This document shows positions 45,971-54,082 of a stretch of 64,000 nucleotides of DNA, piece after piece. Source of the stretch: Pseudoclavibacter endophyticus (GTDB taxonomy: Bacteria > Actinomycetota > Actinomycetes > Actinomycetales > Microbacteriaceae); NCBI RefSeq assembly GCF_008831085.1, contig NZ_WBJY01000001.1, positions 620,001 through 684,000 of the forward strand. The letters run 5' to 3'. The position numbers were made by a program, and so were the translations under genes. The notes under the pieces are model-generated. The model was not told the DNA's origin and did no database searches. It saw nothing but the letters and a program-made list of their open reading frames with translations. Each line of letters starts with the position of its first letter. The first letter of the stretch is position 1.

Positions 45971-46344
45971 GCCCTCCGGGCCCGCTGCGCGCCTCCGCCT
46001 GCGCGCCGCGCCTGCGCCTGCTCGCCGCGGCCTGCGCGCTGCGCCTGCGCCTGCCCGCCGCGGCCTGCGCGCTGCGCCTGCGCCTGCGCGCCGCGGCTCC
46101 TCCTGCGCCCGCCCTGCACCTCCTCCGGCCTCCTGCGCCTCCTCCTCCCTCTTCCGGCGCGCATTCTGAGTGCACAGGATGCGCGACGCGCCGCCTGATC
46201 TCCCCTGCCACGTCACCAGCCGCACTCGTTTCGTCACGGATGACCTCGTCGCCGGCGGGATGTGGGCAACCGGCGAGCTGGCGCTCTTCCACATCTGCGG
46301 CGGCTGATCGAGCGTCGTCGGCGACCGTCCGGTCCAATCGCCGC
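45971..46344. other. Gene-free low-complexity spacer between gabT and the AbiEi-like gene
   Basis: After the gabT terminator comes about 180 bp of CTGCGC/CGCCGC-rich, pyrimidine-skewed sequence with a 33-bp tandem repeat (45999-46097) and a CTCCTCC-rich tail. Then about 190 bp of ordinary composition leads to the next gene. Open frames on both strands here are by-products of the repeats. A TCCAAT box ends 6 nt before the downstream ATG. Confidence 0.5.
45999..46097. repeat. Three tandem copies of a 33-bp GC-rich repeat
   Basis: Units at 45999-46031, 46032-46064 and 46065-46097 differ at only a few positions. Each begins CTGCGCG and ends CGCCGCGGC. The length is a multiple of three, so frames stay open, but there is no ribosome-binding site or recognisable protein. 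There are no spacers, so it is not a CRISPR array. Confidence 0.8.
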
Positions 46345-47256
46345 ATGTACGCCTTGACGAGCGCCCTGGAAGCGCAGATGACCACCCGCGCCGCTGCTCA
46401 TCGCCGAAGCTTCGGCCTTGAGACTGCCCGACAGCTCGATGACCGCGGCATCGACCGACGGGTGCGTCGGCGCCTGCTCGCGAGCGGCCAGCTCACCCGC
46501 CCCTGCCATGGCTGGTATGCCTGGCCCGGGCACGACGTGGAGGCGGCGAATGCGCTTCGCGTGCGGGGCCGAGTGACCTGTGCCGGCGCGCTGAAGCGGC
46601 ACGGGGTGTGGGTACGGGTCACGCCGCCGTTGCACATCCGCGTCGCTGCTGGAGCGCTCACTCCCCGGCTCATGCACGCGATCACCCACCGGCTGCGTGA
46701 CTGTCCACTCGGTGACTCACCGGTCGATGCCCCGCTCGTGGCGTTGCGGTGCGCGCTGCAGTGTCTCGAGCCACTCGACGCGCTGGTCGTGGCGGATTCG
46801 ATGCTGAACCTGCGGCTCGCGACCGAAGAAGAGGTCTGTGTCGCGTCTCAGGGGGCTCCGCGAGCCGTCCGGCGAGCTTTGCGCCTCGTCGACGGGAGGA
46901 GCCAGTCCGGCACAGAGACGATCGTCCGCGCTGCGTTTCAGCGCCGGGGCGTCAGGGTGCGCACTCAGGCGTTCATTCCCGGCATCGGGTTCGTCGATCT
47001 GCTCGTCGGTGATCGACTCATCATCGAGTGCGATTCTCGGGCGCACCACACGGACGTCGCAGCGTATGTGAGAGACCGCCACCGTGATCTCGCGGCGGCG
47101 GAGCGGGGGTACCATCCCGTCCGCTTGACGCACGCCGACGTCGTCGACCTGTGGCCGCGCACCTGGAACTCCTTTGAGCGGCTGCTGTGTGAGCGCGTCC
47201 ACCTGTGGACATCGTCGACGCGACGGCTCGCAGAGGCCGCGGCAGCGGTGGTGTGA
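46345..47256 (+). CDS. AbiEi-like antitoxin-domain protein with C-terminal DUF559-type nuclease fold
   Basis: The 303-residue protein has an N-terminal winged-helix AbiEi-type antitoxin domain (about residues 18-80, RSFGLETARQLDDRGIDRRVRRRLLASGQLTRPCHGWYAW). Its C-terminal PD-(D/E)xK-like domain reads SGTETIVRAAFQRRGVRVR near 210, GFVDLLVGDRLIIECDSRAHH near 230-250 and RDRHRDLAAAERGYHPVRL. Such proteins are numerous in actinobacteria and have no proven function. No AbiEii-type toxin gene is adjacent, so it is an orphan. ATG 46345 is chosen (TCCAAT box 6 nt upstream, no ribosome-binding site); an in-frame ATG at 46240 is less likely. Confidence 0.7.
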   Translation: MYALTSALEAQMTTRAAAHRRSFGLETARQLDDRGIDRRVRRRLLASGQLTRPCHGWYAWPGHDVEAANALRVRGRVTCAGALKRHGVWVRVTPPLHIRVAAGALTPRLMHAITHRLRDCPLGDSPVDAPLVALRCALQCLEPLDALVVADSMLNLRLATEEEVCVASQGAPRAVRRALRLVDGRSQSGTETIVRAAFQRRGVRVRTQAFIPGIGFVDLLVGDRLIIECDSRAHHTDVAAYVRDRHRDLAAAERGYHPVRLTHADVVDLWPRTWNSFERLLCERVHLWTSSTRRLAEAAAAVV

Positions 47257-47331
47257 ATGCGTGGCAGACGACGTGCAGCTGGTGCCGCGACCGGAAAGAT
47301 CTCGCGGCGTGTCGCGACGTTGATGCACTCA

Positions 47332-47430
47332 GGATGCGGGGATGCGGGGATGCGGGGATGCGGGGAGCGGGGAGCGGGGATGTGGGGGAGCGGGGATGCG
47401 GGGGAGCGGGGATGCCGGAGAGCCGGAGCG
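47332..47430 (+). repeat. G-rich short tandem repeats upstream of the FAH-family gene
   Basis: Runs of GGGG separated by ATGC, AGC or ATGTG (GGGGATGC four times, then GGGGAGC and variants) fill about 95 bp just before the -10 box at 47440. The plus strand has more than eight G-runs of four or more, enough for G-quadruplex formation. Slippage in this tract could change promoter spacing. In-frame reading through it into the next gene is possible but not supported. Confidence 0.75.
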
Positions 47431-47439
47431 GGCGGCGCC

Positions 47440-47445
47440 TAGGAT
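47440..47445 (+). promoter_or_regulatory. -10 box TAGGAT of the FAH-family gene (leaderless)
   Basis: TAGGAT ends 7 nt before ATG 47453. The -35 region falls within the end of the G-rich repeats. Confidence 0.55.
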
Positions 47446-47452
47446 CGTCACC

Positions 47453-48226
47453 ATGAAGATCGCGCGCTTTGAGCACCAGGGCCAGCTCCGCTTCGGCATC
47501 CTCGACGAGGAGGCGAGTGAGCTCGTCGTCCTCTTCGGCGACCCCCTCTACACGGGTCTCGAGACGAAGGACGAGCGCTTCAAGCTCGACGAGGTCGAGC
47601 TCCTCGCGCCGGTCATCCCGAGGTCGAAGGTCGTCGCGTTCGGCCGCAACTACGGTGAGCACGCGCGCGAGTTCGGCAACGAGGTGCCCGACGAGCCGAT
47701 CATGTTCCTCAAGCCCAACACCTCCGTCGTGGGACCGGGGCACGCCATCACGTTGCCGCCGCAGTCGGAGCGCGTGGACCACGAGGTCGAGCTCGCCGTC
47801 GTCATCGGACACGTGGCCCGCAACGTGCCGAGGAACGAGGCGAAGCAGGTGATCTTCGGCTACACCGTCGCCAATGACGTCTCGGCCCGCGATCTGCAGC
47901 AGCGGGACGGCCAGTGGAGCCGCGCGAAGGGCTTCGACTCGTTCTGCCCGCTCGGGCCGTGGATCGAAACCGAGTTCGATGCGACGAAGGGTGCCATCTC
48001 GTGCTCGGTCGGCGGCGAGGTGCGCCAGTCGAGCGACCTCAGCCACCAGGAGCGGTCGGTCGAGACCCTCGTTGAGTTCGCCTCTTCCGTGTTCACCCTC
48101 CTGCCGGGCGACGTGATCCTCACGGGCACGCCGGCCGGCGTCGGCCCCCTCGCCGAGGGCGACACGGTCACGTGCTCGATCGAGGGCATCGGCGAGCTGT
48201 CGAACCCCGTGATCGTGCGGCGATAG
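47453..48226 (+). CDS. Fumarylacetoacetate hydrolase (FAH) family protein
   Basis: The 257-residue protein has KVVAFGRNYGEHAREFGNEVPDEP-type family start of the catalytic domain (near 63), metal ligands in DHEVELAVVIG (near 107), GYTVANDVSARDLQ (near 138) and LTGTPAGVGPL near the C-terminus. Family members hydrolyse or decarboxylate beta-diketo acids, for example acylpyruvates or 2-hydroxyhepta-2,4-diene-1,7-dioate. A homologous gene lies between leuB and gltX in mycobacteria, so it is probably core. ATG 47453 is set by the leaderless promoter. Confidence 0.88.
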   Translation: MKIARFEHQGQLRFGILDEEASELVVLFGDPLYTGLETKDERFKLDEVELLAPVIPRSKVVAFGRNYGEHAREFGNEVPDEPIMFLKPNTSVVGPGHAITLPPQSERVDHEVELAVVIGHVARNVPRNEAKQVIFGYTVANDVSARDLQQRDGQWSRAKGFDSFCPLGPWIETEFDATKGAISCSVGGEVRQSSDLSHQERSVETLVEFASSVFTLLPGDVILTGTPAGVGPLAEGDTVTCSIEGIGELSNPVIVRR

Positions 48227-48537
48227 GGGCGCAACGGGCGCCGAGGCTGCTCGTTTCCCGTGACGGCCTCGAGTCGCACCTGTGCACCCCGCGCTTCCCG
48301 CCCGCCGCTGGTCCGAAGCCGGCCAGGCGGCGCCGCCGAAGGTCCGCCGCCGCGCACTGCCGCGGATCGGTCGCAACGGGGCCACCGAGACGTCGTCGCG
48401 GTCGGCGAAAGACCAGCGCGGAGTCGTGCGCGCGGAACGGTAGCATTTGTGATCAGTTCTGAGGCGGTCCTCCGCGCGCCGCGGCAGTGAATCGGTCGCC
48501 CGGACGGCGCTCGGCGACCGAATGGAAGGTGACCCAC
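48227..48537. other. 311-bp spacer upstream of the marR-type gene
   Basis: No convincing gene on either strand. The first 210 bp are Arg/Pro-codon-like GC-rich sequence without start signals. TAGCAT at 48441-48446 is a plausible -10 for the marR-type gene, giving a leader of about 85 nt. Confidence 0.4.
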
Positions 48538-49137
48538 ATGACGCAGGGCGACATGACGCAGGGCAACACGACGCAGGGCGACACCACGCGGGATGACGTG
48601 AAGCAGGGTCGCGAGAACCCGGGCGACCAGTCGCGGGCCGACGCGCTTCGTCATGGTGCGCCGCGCCCCGCGGTGACGGGTCCGGACCGACCCCTCGAGC
48701 TGCAGGTCATGGGTATGGTCACCAAGATCGGCTTGCTGCTGAGCCGCCCCTTCCACCGCAAATTCATCTCGAAGTACGGCATCTCGCTCGCCGAGTGGCG
48801 CGTCATGACCTGGATCGACCGCGAACCGGGCACGACGGCACAGACGGTCTCGCAGCGCACGGGCATGACGCCCATGAACGTCAGCCGCGCCCTCGCCGAG
48901 CTGCGAGAGAAGGAGCTCGTGCGCGCCGAGCGGGACGACAACGACTCGCGCCGCAACAACCTGTGGCTGACCGACCGCGGGCACGAGATCTTCGCGCGCA
49001 TCGAGTCCGTCGCGGTCGTCGACATCCAGCGCACGTTCGAGGTACTGACCCCCGATGAGCTGGTGTTCATGCGGGGGATGCTCGGTCGGCTCATCGACCA
49101 CGCCGAATCCCTCGAGGATGAGCCACTCGAGAAGTAG
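48538..49137 (+). CDS. MarR-family transcriptional regulator with a repeat-bearing N-terminus
   Basis: The 199-residue protein has a winged helix typical of MarR (about residues 60-160: ISLAEWRVMTWIDREPGTTAQTVSQRTGMTPMNVSRALAELREK split, followed by wing RDDNDSRRNNLWLTDRG). The N-terminal 20 residues are a degenerate pentapeptide repeat (MTQGD, MTQGN, TTQGD, TTRDD) from a 15-bp DNA repeat. ATG 48538 has GAAGGT upstream, but a second ATG sits at 48553 and GTG 48487 is also in frame. The monooxygenase gene begins 75 bp downstream on the same strand and is its likely target. Confidence 0.82.
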   Translation: MTQGDMTQGNTTQGDTTRDDVKQGRENPGDQSRADALRHGAPRPAVTGPDRPLELQVMGMVTKIGLLLSRPFHRKFISKYGISLAEWRVMTWIDREPGTTAQTVSQRTGMTPMNVSRALAELREKELVRAERDDNDSRRNNLWLTDRGHEIFARIESVAVVDIQRTFEVLTPDELVFMRGMLGRLIDHAESLEDEPLEK

Positions 49138-49211
49138 TATCGTTTGTTACGACTTCGATAGTCGCATCGCGCCACGCACCGTCGCGTTGGCGCCTGAAAG
49201 GACGGAAACCC

Positions 49212-50540
49212 GTGACTCGACCCGACCGCCGCATGGCGCTCACGCTGTTCATCCTCGAATTCGGCTACCACACCGATGCGTGGCGCCTGCCGGGGAGCCG
49301 GGCTGAGGAGGTCGGCCATCTCTCGCTGACGCGTGACATGGTGCAGGCGGCCGAACGAGCGAAGATCGACGCCGTCTTTTTCGCCGACAGCCTCGACGTC
49401 GACTCGGTGCGCAACGGCGGCAATCGAGCGACGGGCCTCAACGAGCCGGTGTCGTCGATGGGGGCGATGATCCCGGTGACGCAAGAGATCGGCCTCATGG
49501 GCACGATCTCCACGACGTTCACGGAACCGTACAACGTGGCCCGCCAGCTCGCGGGGCTCGACACCCTCAGCGACGGGCGGATCGGGTGGAACATCGTCAC
49601 CTCGATCATGGGCAACCACAACTTCGGCATGAGCAAGATGCCGTCGCCGGATGTGCGGTACCGGCGCGCCGCGGAGTTCGTCGAGGTGGTCAAGAAGCTC
49701 TGGGAGAGCTGGGATGGCGACGCCGTCATCGCCGACCGCGAGGCGGGGTGGTGGGTTGACGCGGACAAGATCCGTGACATCGATCACGTCGGCGAGTTCT
49801 TCAACGTTCAGGGCGCGCTGAACATGGCGTCGCCGCCGCAGATGCACCCGGCACTGGTGCAGGCCGGCCAGTCAGAGACCGGCGTGAGCTTCGGCAGCTC
49901 GGTTGCCGATGTGGTGTACACCGCGCAGCCCGAGCTGTCGCGGGCCATCGCATTTCGAGAAGACTTTCACCGGCGCGCGGCCAAGCTCGGTCGCGATCCC
50001 CGCCTCATCAAGATCCTGCCGGGCATCATGCCGATCATCGGCGAGACCGAGGCGGAGGCCCGCGACCTCGCCCAGCAGCTCGCCGACCTCATCAATCCGG
50101 CCCAGGGGCGGTGGCAGGTCGAGCGCGTGCTCGATGTCGACACGAGCGACCTCGACCTCGACGACATGATCCCGCCGGAGCGCCTCGTCGACCACCCCGA
50201 TCGCCACGAGCGCTGGCGAAGCCTGCATCGACCGATGGCCGAGCGGATGACGATTCGCGAGCTCATGGTCGAGCTCTCGCGGGCCGCGGGGCACCAGTGG
50301 GTTGTCGGCACGGCGCCGCAGGTCGCCGACCGGATGATCGACTGGTTCGAATCGGGCGCATGCGACGGCTTCAACCTCAATCCGCCAGACGTTCCCGTCG
50401 GCATGCACCGGATGCTCGACCTCCTCGTCCCTGAATTGCAGGAGCGGGGCTACGCGCAACACGAGTACCGCGGGGACACGCTTCGCGAGCGGATGGGGCT
50501 CGAGGTACTGCGGACGCCGAAGACGACGACCGTGCTGTAA
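49212..50540 (+). CDS. Flavin-dependent monooxygenase of the NtaA/SnaA/DszA type
   Basis: The 442-residue luciferase-like TIM-barrel protein shows the family pattern: GYHTDAWRLPGSRAE near 18, FFADSLDVDSV near 55, LDTLSDGRIGWNIVTS near 118-130 and RYRRAAEFVEVVKKLWESWD near 155. It also has VQAGQSETGVSFGS near 220. It uses reduced FMN and O2 to oxidise small organic molecules such as aminopolycarboxylates or organosulfur compounds; the substrate is unknown. GTG 49212 has AAAGGA about 9 nt upstream. A partner flavin reductase is not nearby. The adjacent MarR-type gene is the probable regulator. Confidence 0.88.
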   Translation: MTRPDRRMALTLFILEFGYHTDAWRLPGSRAEEVGHLSLTRDMVQAAERAKIDAVFFADSLDVDSVRNGGNRATGLNEPVSSMGAMIPVTQEIGLMGTISTTFTEPYNVARQLAGLDTLSDGRIGWNIVTSIMGNHNFGMSKMPSPDVRYRRAAEFVEVVKKLWESWDGDAVIADREAGWWVDADKIRDIDHVGEFFNVQGALNMASPPQMHPALVQAGQSETGVSFGSSVADVVYTAQPELSRAIAFREDFHRRAAKLGRDPRLIKILPGIMPIIGETEAEARDLAQQLADLINPAQGRWQVERVLDVDTSDLDLDDMIPPERLVDHPDRHERWRSLHRPMAERMTIRELMVELSRAAGHQWVVGTAPQVADRMIDWFESGACDGFNLNPPDVPVGMHRMLDLLVPELQERGYAQHEYRGDTLRERMGLEVLRTPKTTTVL

Positions 50541-50580
50541 GCGCCCCGATCATCCGGCCACCTACCGTGCAGGTGCGGCC

Positions 50581-50608
50581 GCGGGCAACAGTTGCATAAC
50601 TCGCCCGC
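50581..50608 (+). terminator. Hairpin after the flavin monooxygenase gene
   Basis: GCGGGC pairs with GCCCGC, and inside them AGTT pairs with AACT around a GCAT loop. It lies 40 bp after the stop. A second small stem (50625-50640, CTCTCG/CGAGAG) follows. Confidence 0.45.
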
Positions 50609-50738
50609 GAATGGGGGCGGCTCCCTCTCGACCCCGAGAGGACTCGGCGCTATGGTCGTCGATGCGGCCGCCGGAGTCCGTCAAGGGCGCCGGGTCCGGT
50701 GGTCGTCTGCGGCGCGGCCCAGCCGGCAGCGACGGTGC

Positions 50739-51443
50739 TCAGCGATCCACGCCGGTCGCCGCCTCGACAATGATCTCGGCCAGGCGCTTGGGTTGTGACA
50801 GGAACGGCGAATGGCTCGTCGTGAGGGTGATCGGGTTCGCTCCGATCGCTGACGCGAGGCCCTGCTGCGCGGCGAGCGGGAAGATCGCGTCGTTCTCGGC
50901 GATGACGAAGGTCGTCGGCCGGTTCCGCCACGCGGCGGTCGTGAGCTCGTCGTGCACGGCCTGCGTCGCCATCGATGTGAGCCGGCTCTCCGCGTCGGCC
51001 GCGACATCGTCCGGCGCGTCGTGGAAGAACAGCGCCCTCGGTGGCTGCTCGTCGTTACCGGGCGTGACGAGTGGGCCGTCGACGTTCCACCAGTCGGGCT
51101 CGACGCCGCCGACGGCCCCGAACAGCGACTGGCCCTCGCCGAGTGCGAACGCGGCGACGTAGACGATGTGCTGCACGTTCGGCAGGTCGGCACCCTGCGT
51201 CGTCGGCACACCCCCGTAGGAGTGGGCGACCACCACGACGGGTCCCTCGATCGCCTCGATGGCGTCACTCACGGCGTTCGCGTCGTCGAACATCCCGAGG
51301 TCGGCCTTGTTGTCGGCGTGCACGGTCGGCAGGTCGATGGTCTGCACTCGCCAGCCGCGCTCGGTGAGCCGGCTCGTGACGGGCTCCCAGCACCACGAGC
51401 CGTGCCAGGCGCCGTGGACGAAGAGGAGCGTTGGGTTCGACAT
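50739..51443 (-). CDS. Alpha/beta hydrolase
   Basis: The 234-residue protein starts [22 protein letters not shown], with the oxyanion-hole HGAWHG motif. It has the nucleophile elbow AHSYGG (Ser near 94), an acid in AENDAIFPL and a C-terminal histidine in [11 protein letters not shown]. This matches small esterase/haloperoxidase-like enzymes such as methyl-ester or pyrethroid hydrolases. ATG 51443 has AAAGGA 10 nt upstream; a longer reading to 51485 crosses this site. It is transcribed divergently from gltX and convergently with the monooxygenase gene. Confidence 0.85.
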   Translation of the reverse strand: MSNPTLLFVHGAWHGSWCWEPVTSRLTERGWRVQTIDLPTVHADNKADLGMFDDANAVSDAIEAIEGPVVVVAHSYGGVPTTQGADLPNVQHIVYVAAFALGEGQSLFGAVGGVEPDWWNVDGPLVTPGNDEQPPRALFFHDAPDDVAADAESRLTSMATQAVHDELTTAAWRNRPTTFVIAENDAIFPLAAQQGLASAIGANPITLTTSHSPFLSQPKRLAEIIVEAATGVDR

Positions 51444-51544
51444 GGGCGGTGTCCTTTCCCCGGGAACGTCGGCCTTGGCGGCCAACGCTAGCCGAGGTGG
51501 ATGCCTCGGTCGCCCCCTCGGCGGGCGCGCAGCATCCGGGTCGG

Positions 51545-51550
51545 TACAAT
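51545..51550 (+). promoter_or_regulatory. -10 box TACAAT of gltX (leaderless)
   Basis: TACAAT ends 8 nt before the gltX ATG 51559 with no ribosome-binding site. A long in-frame extension upstream of the ATG is therefore not translated. Confidence 0.6.
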
Positions 51551-51558
51551 CGGCGCTG

Positions 51559-53097
51559 ATGACTGCTACCGCTCACCCCGTGACCCGGGCGACGGGGAGC
51601 GACGTACGCGTTCGCTTCTGCCCGTCGCCGACCGGCACGCCGCACGTCGGCCTCATTCGCACGGCCCTATTCAACTGGGCCTATGCGAAGCACACGGGCG
51701 GCACATTCGTGTTCCGCATCGAAGACACCGACGCGCAGCGCGACACGGAGGAGAGCTATGCGCAGATCCTGGATGCCATGCGGTGGCTCGGCCTCGACTG
51801 GAACGAGGGCGTCGACGCTGGCGGGCCGCACGCGCCGTACCGGCAGTCGCAGCGCAGCGACATCTATCAGGAGGTCATCGATCGCCTGCTCGCAGCGGGA
51901 CACCTCTACGAGTCGTACGCGACGGGCGACGAGATCGAAGCCCGGAACGTGGCGAACGGCCGGGACCCCAAGATGGGCTACGACAATTTCGAGCGCGATC
52001 TGACCGACGCTGAGCGCGACGCCTTCCGGGCCCAGGGGCGCGAGCCCGCGTTGCGGCTGCGGGTGCCGGACGAAGACCTGTCGTTCGACGACCTCGTGCG
52101 CGGCGAGATCACGTTCAAGGCCGGCTCGTTCCCGGACTTCGTGGTCGTGCGACCCGGAGGCAAGCCGCTCTACACGCTCGTGAACCCGGTCGACGATGCG
52201 CTCATGGGCATCACGCACGTGCTGCGCGGTGAAGACCTGCTGAGCTCGACCCCGCGCCAGATCGCGCTGTACCACGCGCTGATCGACGTGGGGGTCGCCG
52301 AGTTCCTTCCGCGCTTCGGCCACCTGCCCTACGTGATGGGCGACGGCAACAAGAAGCTCTCGAAGCGCGACCCAGAGTCGAACCTGTTCCACCACCGCGA
52401 CCGCGGCTTCATCCCGGAGGGGCTGCTCAATTACCTGGCCCTGCTCGGCTGGTCGATTGGGCCCGACCGCGACATCTTCTCGCTCGAGGAGTTCACGGCC
52501 GCGTTCGACGTGGTCGACGTCAACCCCAACCCCGCGCGGTTCGACGTGAAGAAGGCCGAGGCGATCAACGGTGACCACCTACGACGCCTCGCCCCTCTCG
52601 ACTTCGCGGGCCGCCTCGTCGACGCGCTCCAGCGCGGTGGCGTGCTGCCCGAGCAGCCGTCGGCCGAGCAGCTGAACCTCGTCGGGCAGGCCGCCCCGCT
52701 CGTGCAGGAGCGCATGAACCTGTTCGGCGAGGCGCCTGGCATGCTCGCCTTCCTGTTCACGACGGGCGACGAACTCGTCGTCGACGATGAGGCCCGGGCG
52801 AGCCTCAAGGACGACGCGACGCAGGTGCTCGACGCGGCCCTCGCCGCGCTCGGCGGTTCCGGCGAGGGCGACCCCTCGTCGGACGCGCCCGACTTCGAGG
52901 CCGCCTTCATCGAAGCCGACCTGCGGGCCGCGCTGATCGACGGGCTCGGCCTGAAACCGCGGGTGGCGTTCGGGCCGCTCCGCGTCGCGATCTCGGGCCG
53001 GAAGGTGTCGCCGCCGCTCTTCGAGTCGATGGAGCTGCTCGGCCGCGACGAGTCGATCGCGCGACTTCGGTCGCTGCGGGCCTCGCTCGAGGCGTAG
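51559..53097 (+). CDS. gltX: Glutamyl-tRNA synthetase (GltX)
   Basis: The 512-residue class I synthetase has the HIGH-type motif [10 protein letters not shown] near residue 24, [10 protein letters not shown] near 53 and the KMSKS-type loop KKLSKRD near 265. The C-terminal anticodon-binding domain is complete. It charges tRNA-Glu (and, in organisms with GatCAB, tRNA-Gln first with glutamate). The tRNA-Gln(CUG) gene in this window lies about 6 kb downstream. The next gene begins 1 nt after its stop. Confidence 0.96.
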   Translation: MTATAHPVTRATGSDVRVRFCPSPTGTPHVGLIRTALFNWAYAKHTGGTFVFRIEDTDAQRDTEESYAQILDAMRWLGLDWNEGVDAGGPHAPYRQSQRSDIYQEVIDRLLAAGHLYESYATGDEIEARNVANGRDPKMGYDNFERDLTDAERDAFRAQGREPALRLRVPDEDLSFDDLVRGEITFKAGSFPDFVVVRPGGKPLYTLVNPVDDALMGITHVLRGEDLLSSTPRQIALYHALIDVGVAEFLPRFGHLPYVMGDGNKKLSKRDPESNLFHHRDRGFIPEGLLNYLALLGWSIGPDRDIFSLEEFTAAFDVVDVNPNPARFDVKKAEAINGDHLRRLAPLDFAGRLVDALQRGGVLPEQPSAEQLNLVGQAAPLVQERMNLFGEAPGMLAFLFTTGDELVVDDEARASLKDDATQVLDAALAALGGSGEGDPSSDAPDFEAAFIEADLRAALIDGLGLKPRVAFGPLRVAISGRKVSPPLFESMELLGRDESIARLRSLRASLEA

Positions 53098-53098
53098 G

Positions 53099-54031
53099 GT
53101 GACCGCCCCACTCGGCGCCGAGTACGACGTGGTCGTGGCCGGGGGAGGGCCGGCGGGGCTGCAGGCCGCCCTGACGCTCGCCCGGTTCCGCTGGCGCACG
53201 CTCGTGCTCGATGCGAATCGCCCGAGGCACGCCGCCACGCTGGAGGCGCACGGGTTCCTCACCCGCGACAACATCGCGCCGAATGAGCTGCGACGGCTCG
53301 GGCGTGAGAGCGTCGAGGCGTATCCGGATGCCGAGGTGCAGTTCGCGGCCATCGAGCGCATCACGCGCGATGGCGGGTGGTTCCGCGTCGAGGCGAGCGG
53401 CGTGCGCGGCACGCCGGCGCGCGACGTCGCCACCCGCGCGGTCGTGCTCGCCACGGGCGTCGCGGAACGCCTGCCGCAGCTGCCGATGCTCCGCGCCTTC
53501 TACGGCACGAGCATCCACTCGTGCGTCGAGTGTGACGGCTGGAACGCGACGGGCTCGAAAGTGGCCGTGTTCGGCGTGCCCGGCGCGCACGACCTGCGAG
53601 ACCGAGCGCTCATGCTCACGCGGTTTAGCGACGAGGTCACCGTCTTCGCCCCCGAGAGCGACATCGGCCCAACGGATGTGGGCATGCTGCACGAGCGCGG
53701 AGTGCGCGTCGATCGCCGCGCCGTCGTCGACGTGCTGGGCGATCGCGGCGGCCTCGCGGCGCTCGCGCTCGACGACGAGACCTCGTTCGCGTGCGAGCGG
53801 GCGTTCGTCGAGCCCGCCTACGAGCCCTCGCTCGCCTTCGCCTCGGAGCTGGCGCTCGACCTGGACGAGCGCGGCCTCGTGGTCTCGGACGAGTGCGGAC
53901 GGGCGAGTGTCCCGGGCGTCTACGCGACGGGCGAGCTGACGGCTCCTGGCCCGCAGATGCTGGTGGTCGCGGCCGGGAAGGGCGCGCAGGCGGCGCTCGC
54001 CGTCAACCGCGACCTGCTCGGGATCGGGTAG
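53099..54031 (+). CDS. Thioredoxin reductase-like NAD(P)/FAD oxidoreductase
   Basis: The 310-residue protein has the FAD motif [20 protein letters not shown] near residue 11, the ATGVAERLP segment and a C-terminal [15 protein letters not shown] block. A CVEC pair (in [10 protein letters not shown], near 141-144) sits where thioredoxin reductases have CATC. The second dinucleotide motif ([17 protein letters not shown]) departs from the usual GGGxSA pattern. It may reduce a redoxin or quinone-like substrate. GTG 53099 lies 1 nt after the gltX stop, so it is probably co-transcribed. Confidence 0.8.
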   Translation: MTAPLGAEYDVVVAGGGPAGLQAALTLARFRWRTLVLDANRPRHAATLEAHGFLTRDNIAPNELRRLGRESVEAYPDAEVQFAAIERITRDGGWFRVEASGVRGTPARDVATRAVVLATGVAERLPQLPMLRAFYGTSIHSCVECDGWNATGSKVAVFGVPGAHDLRDRALMLTRFSDEVTVFAPESDIGPTDVGMLHERGVRVDRRAVVDVLGDRGGLAALALDDETSFACERAFVEPAYEPSLAFASELALDLDERGLVVSDECGRASVPGVYATGELTAPGPQMLVVAAGKGAQAALAVNRDLLGIG

Positions 54032-54082
54032 GGCAAGCGCGGCGCCGGCACCGCCGGCCCCGGGCGCTCCCGACCCGGGCGC

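Noticed and set aside
45999..46097. Possible CRISPR array
   Set aside because: The units are directly abutting without unique spacers and no cas genes are present.
45930..46169. 79-residue plus-strand frame over the 33-bp repeat
   Set aside because: It starts inside the gabT terminator and only reflects the repeat (Pro-Ala-Pro-Ala-Arg-Arg). No ribosome-binding site or family match.
47342..47453. N-terminal extension of the FAH-family protein through the G-rich repeats
   Set aside because: The frame is open, but the extension is repeat-encoded Gly/Arg/Glu sequence, and a TAGGAT promoter 7 nt before ATG 47453 places the transcript start there.
51259..51558. 100-residue upstream extension of gltX
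   Set aside because: It overlaps the divergent hydrolase gene and its control region. The leaderless promoter and the normal GltX N-terminus fix ATG 51559.
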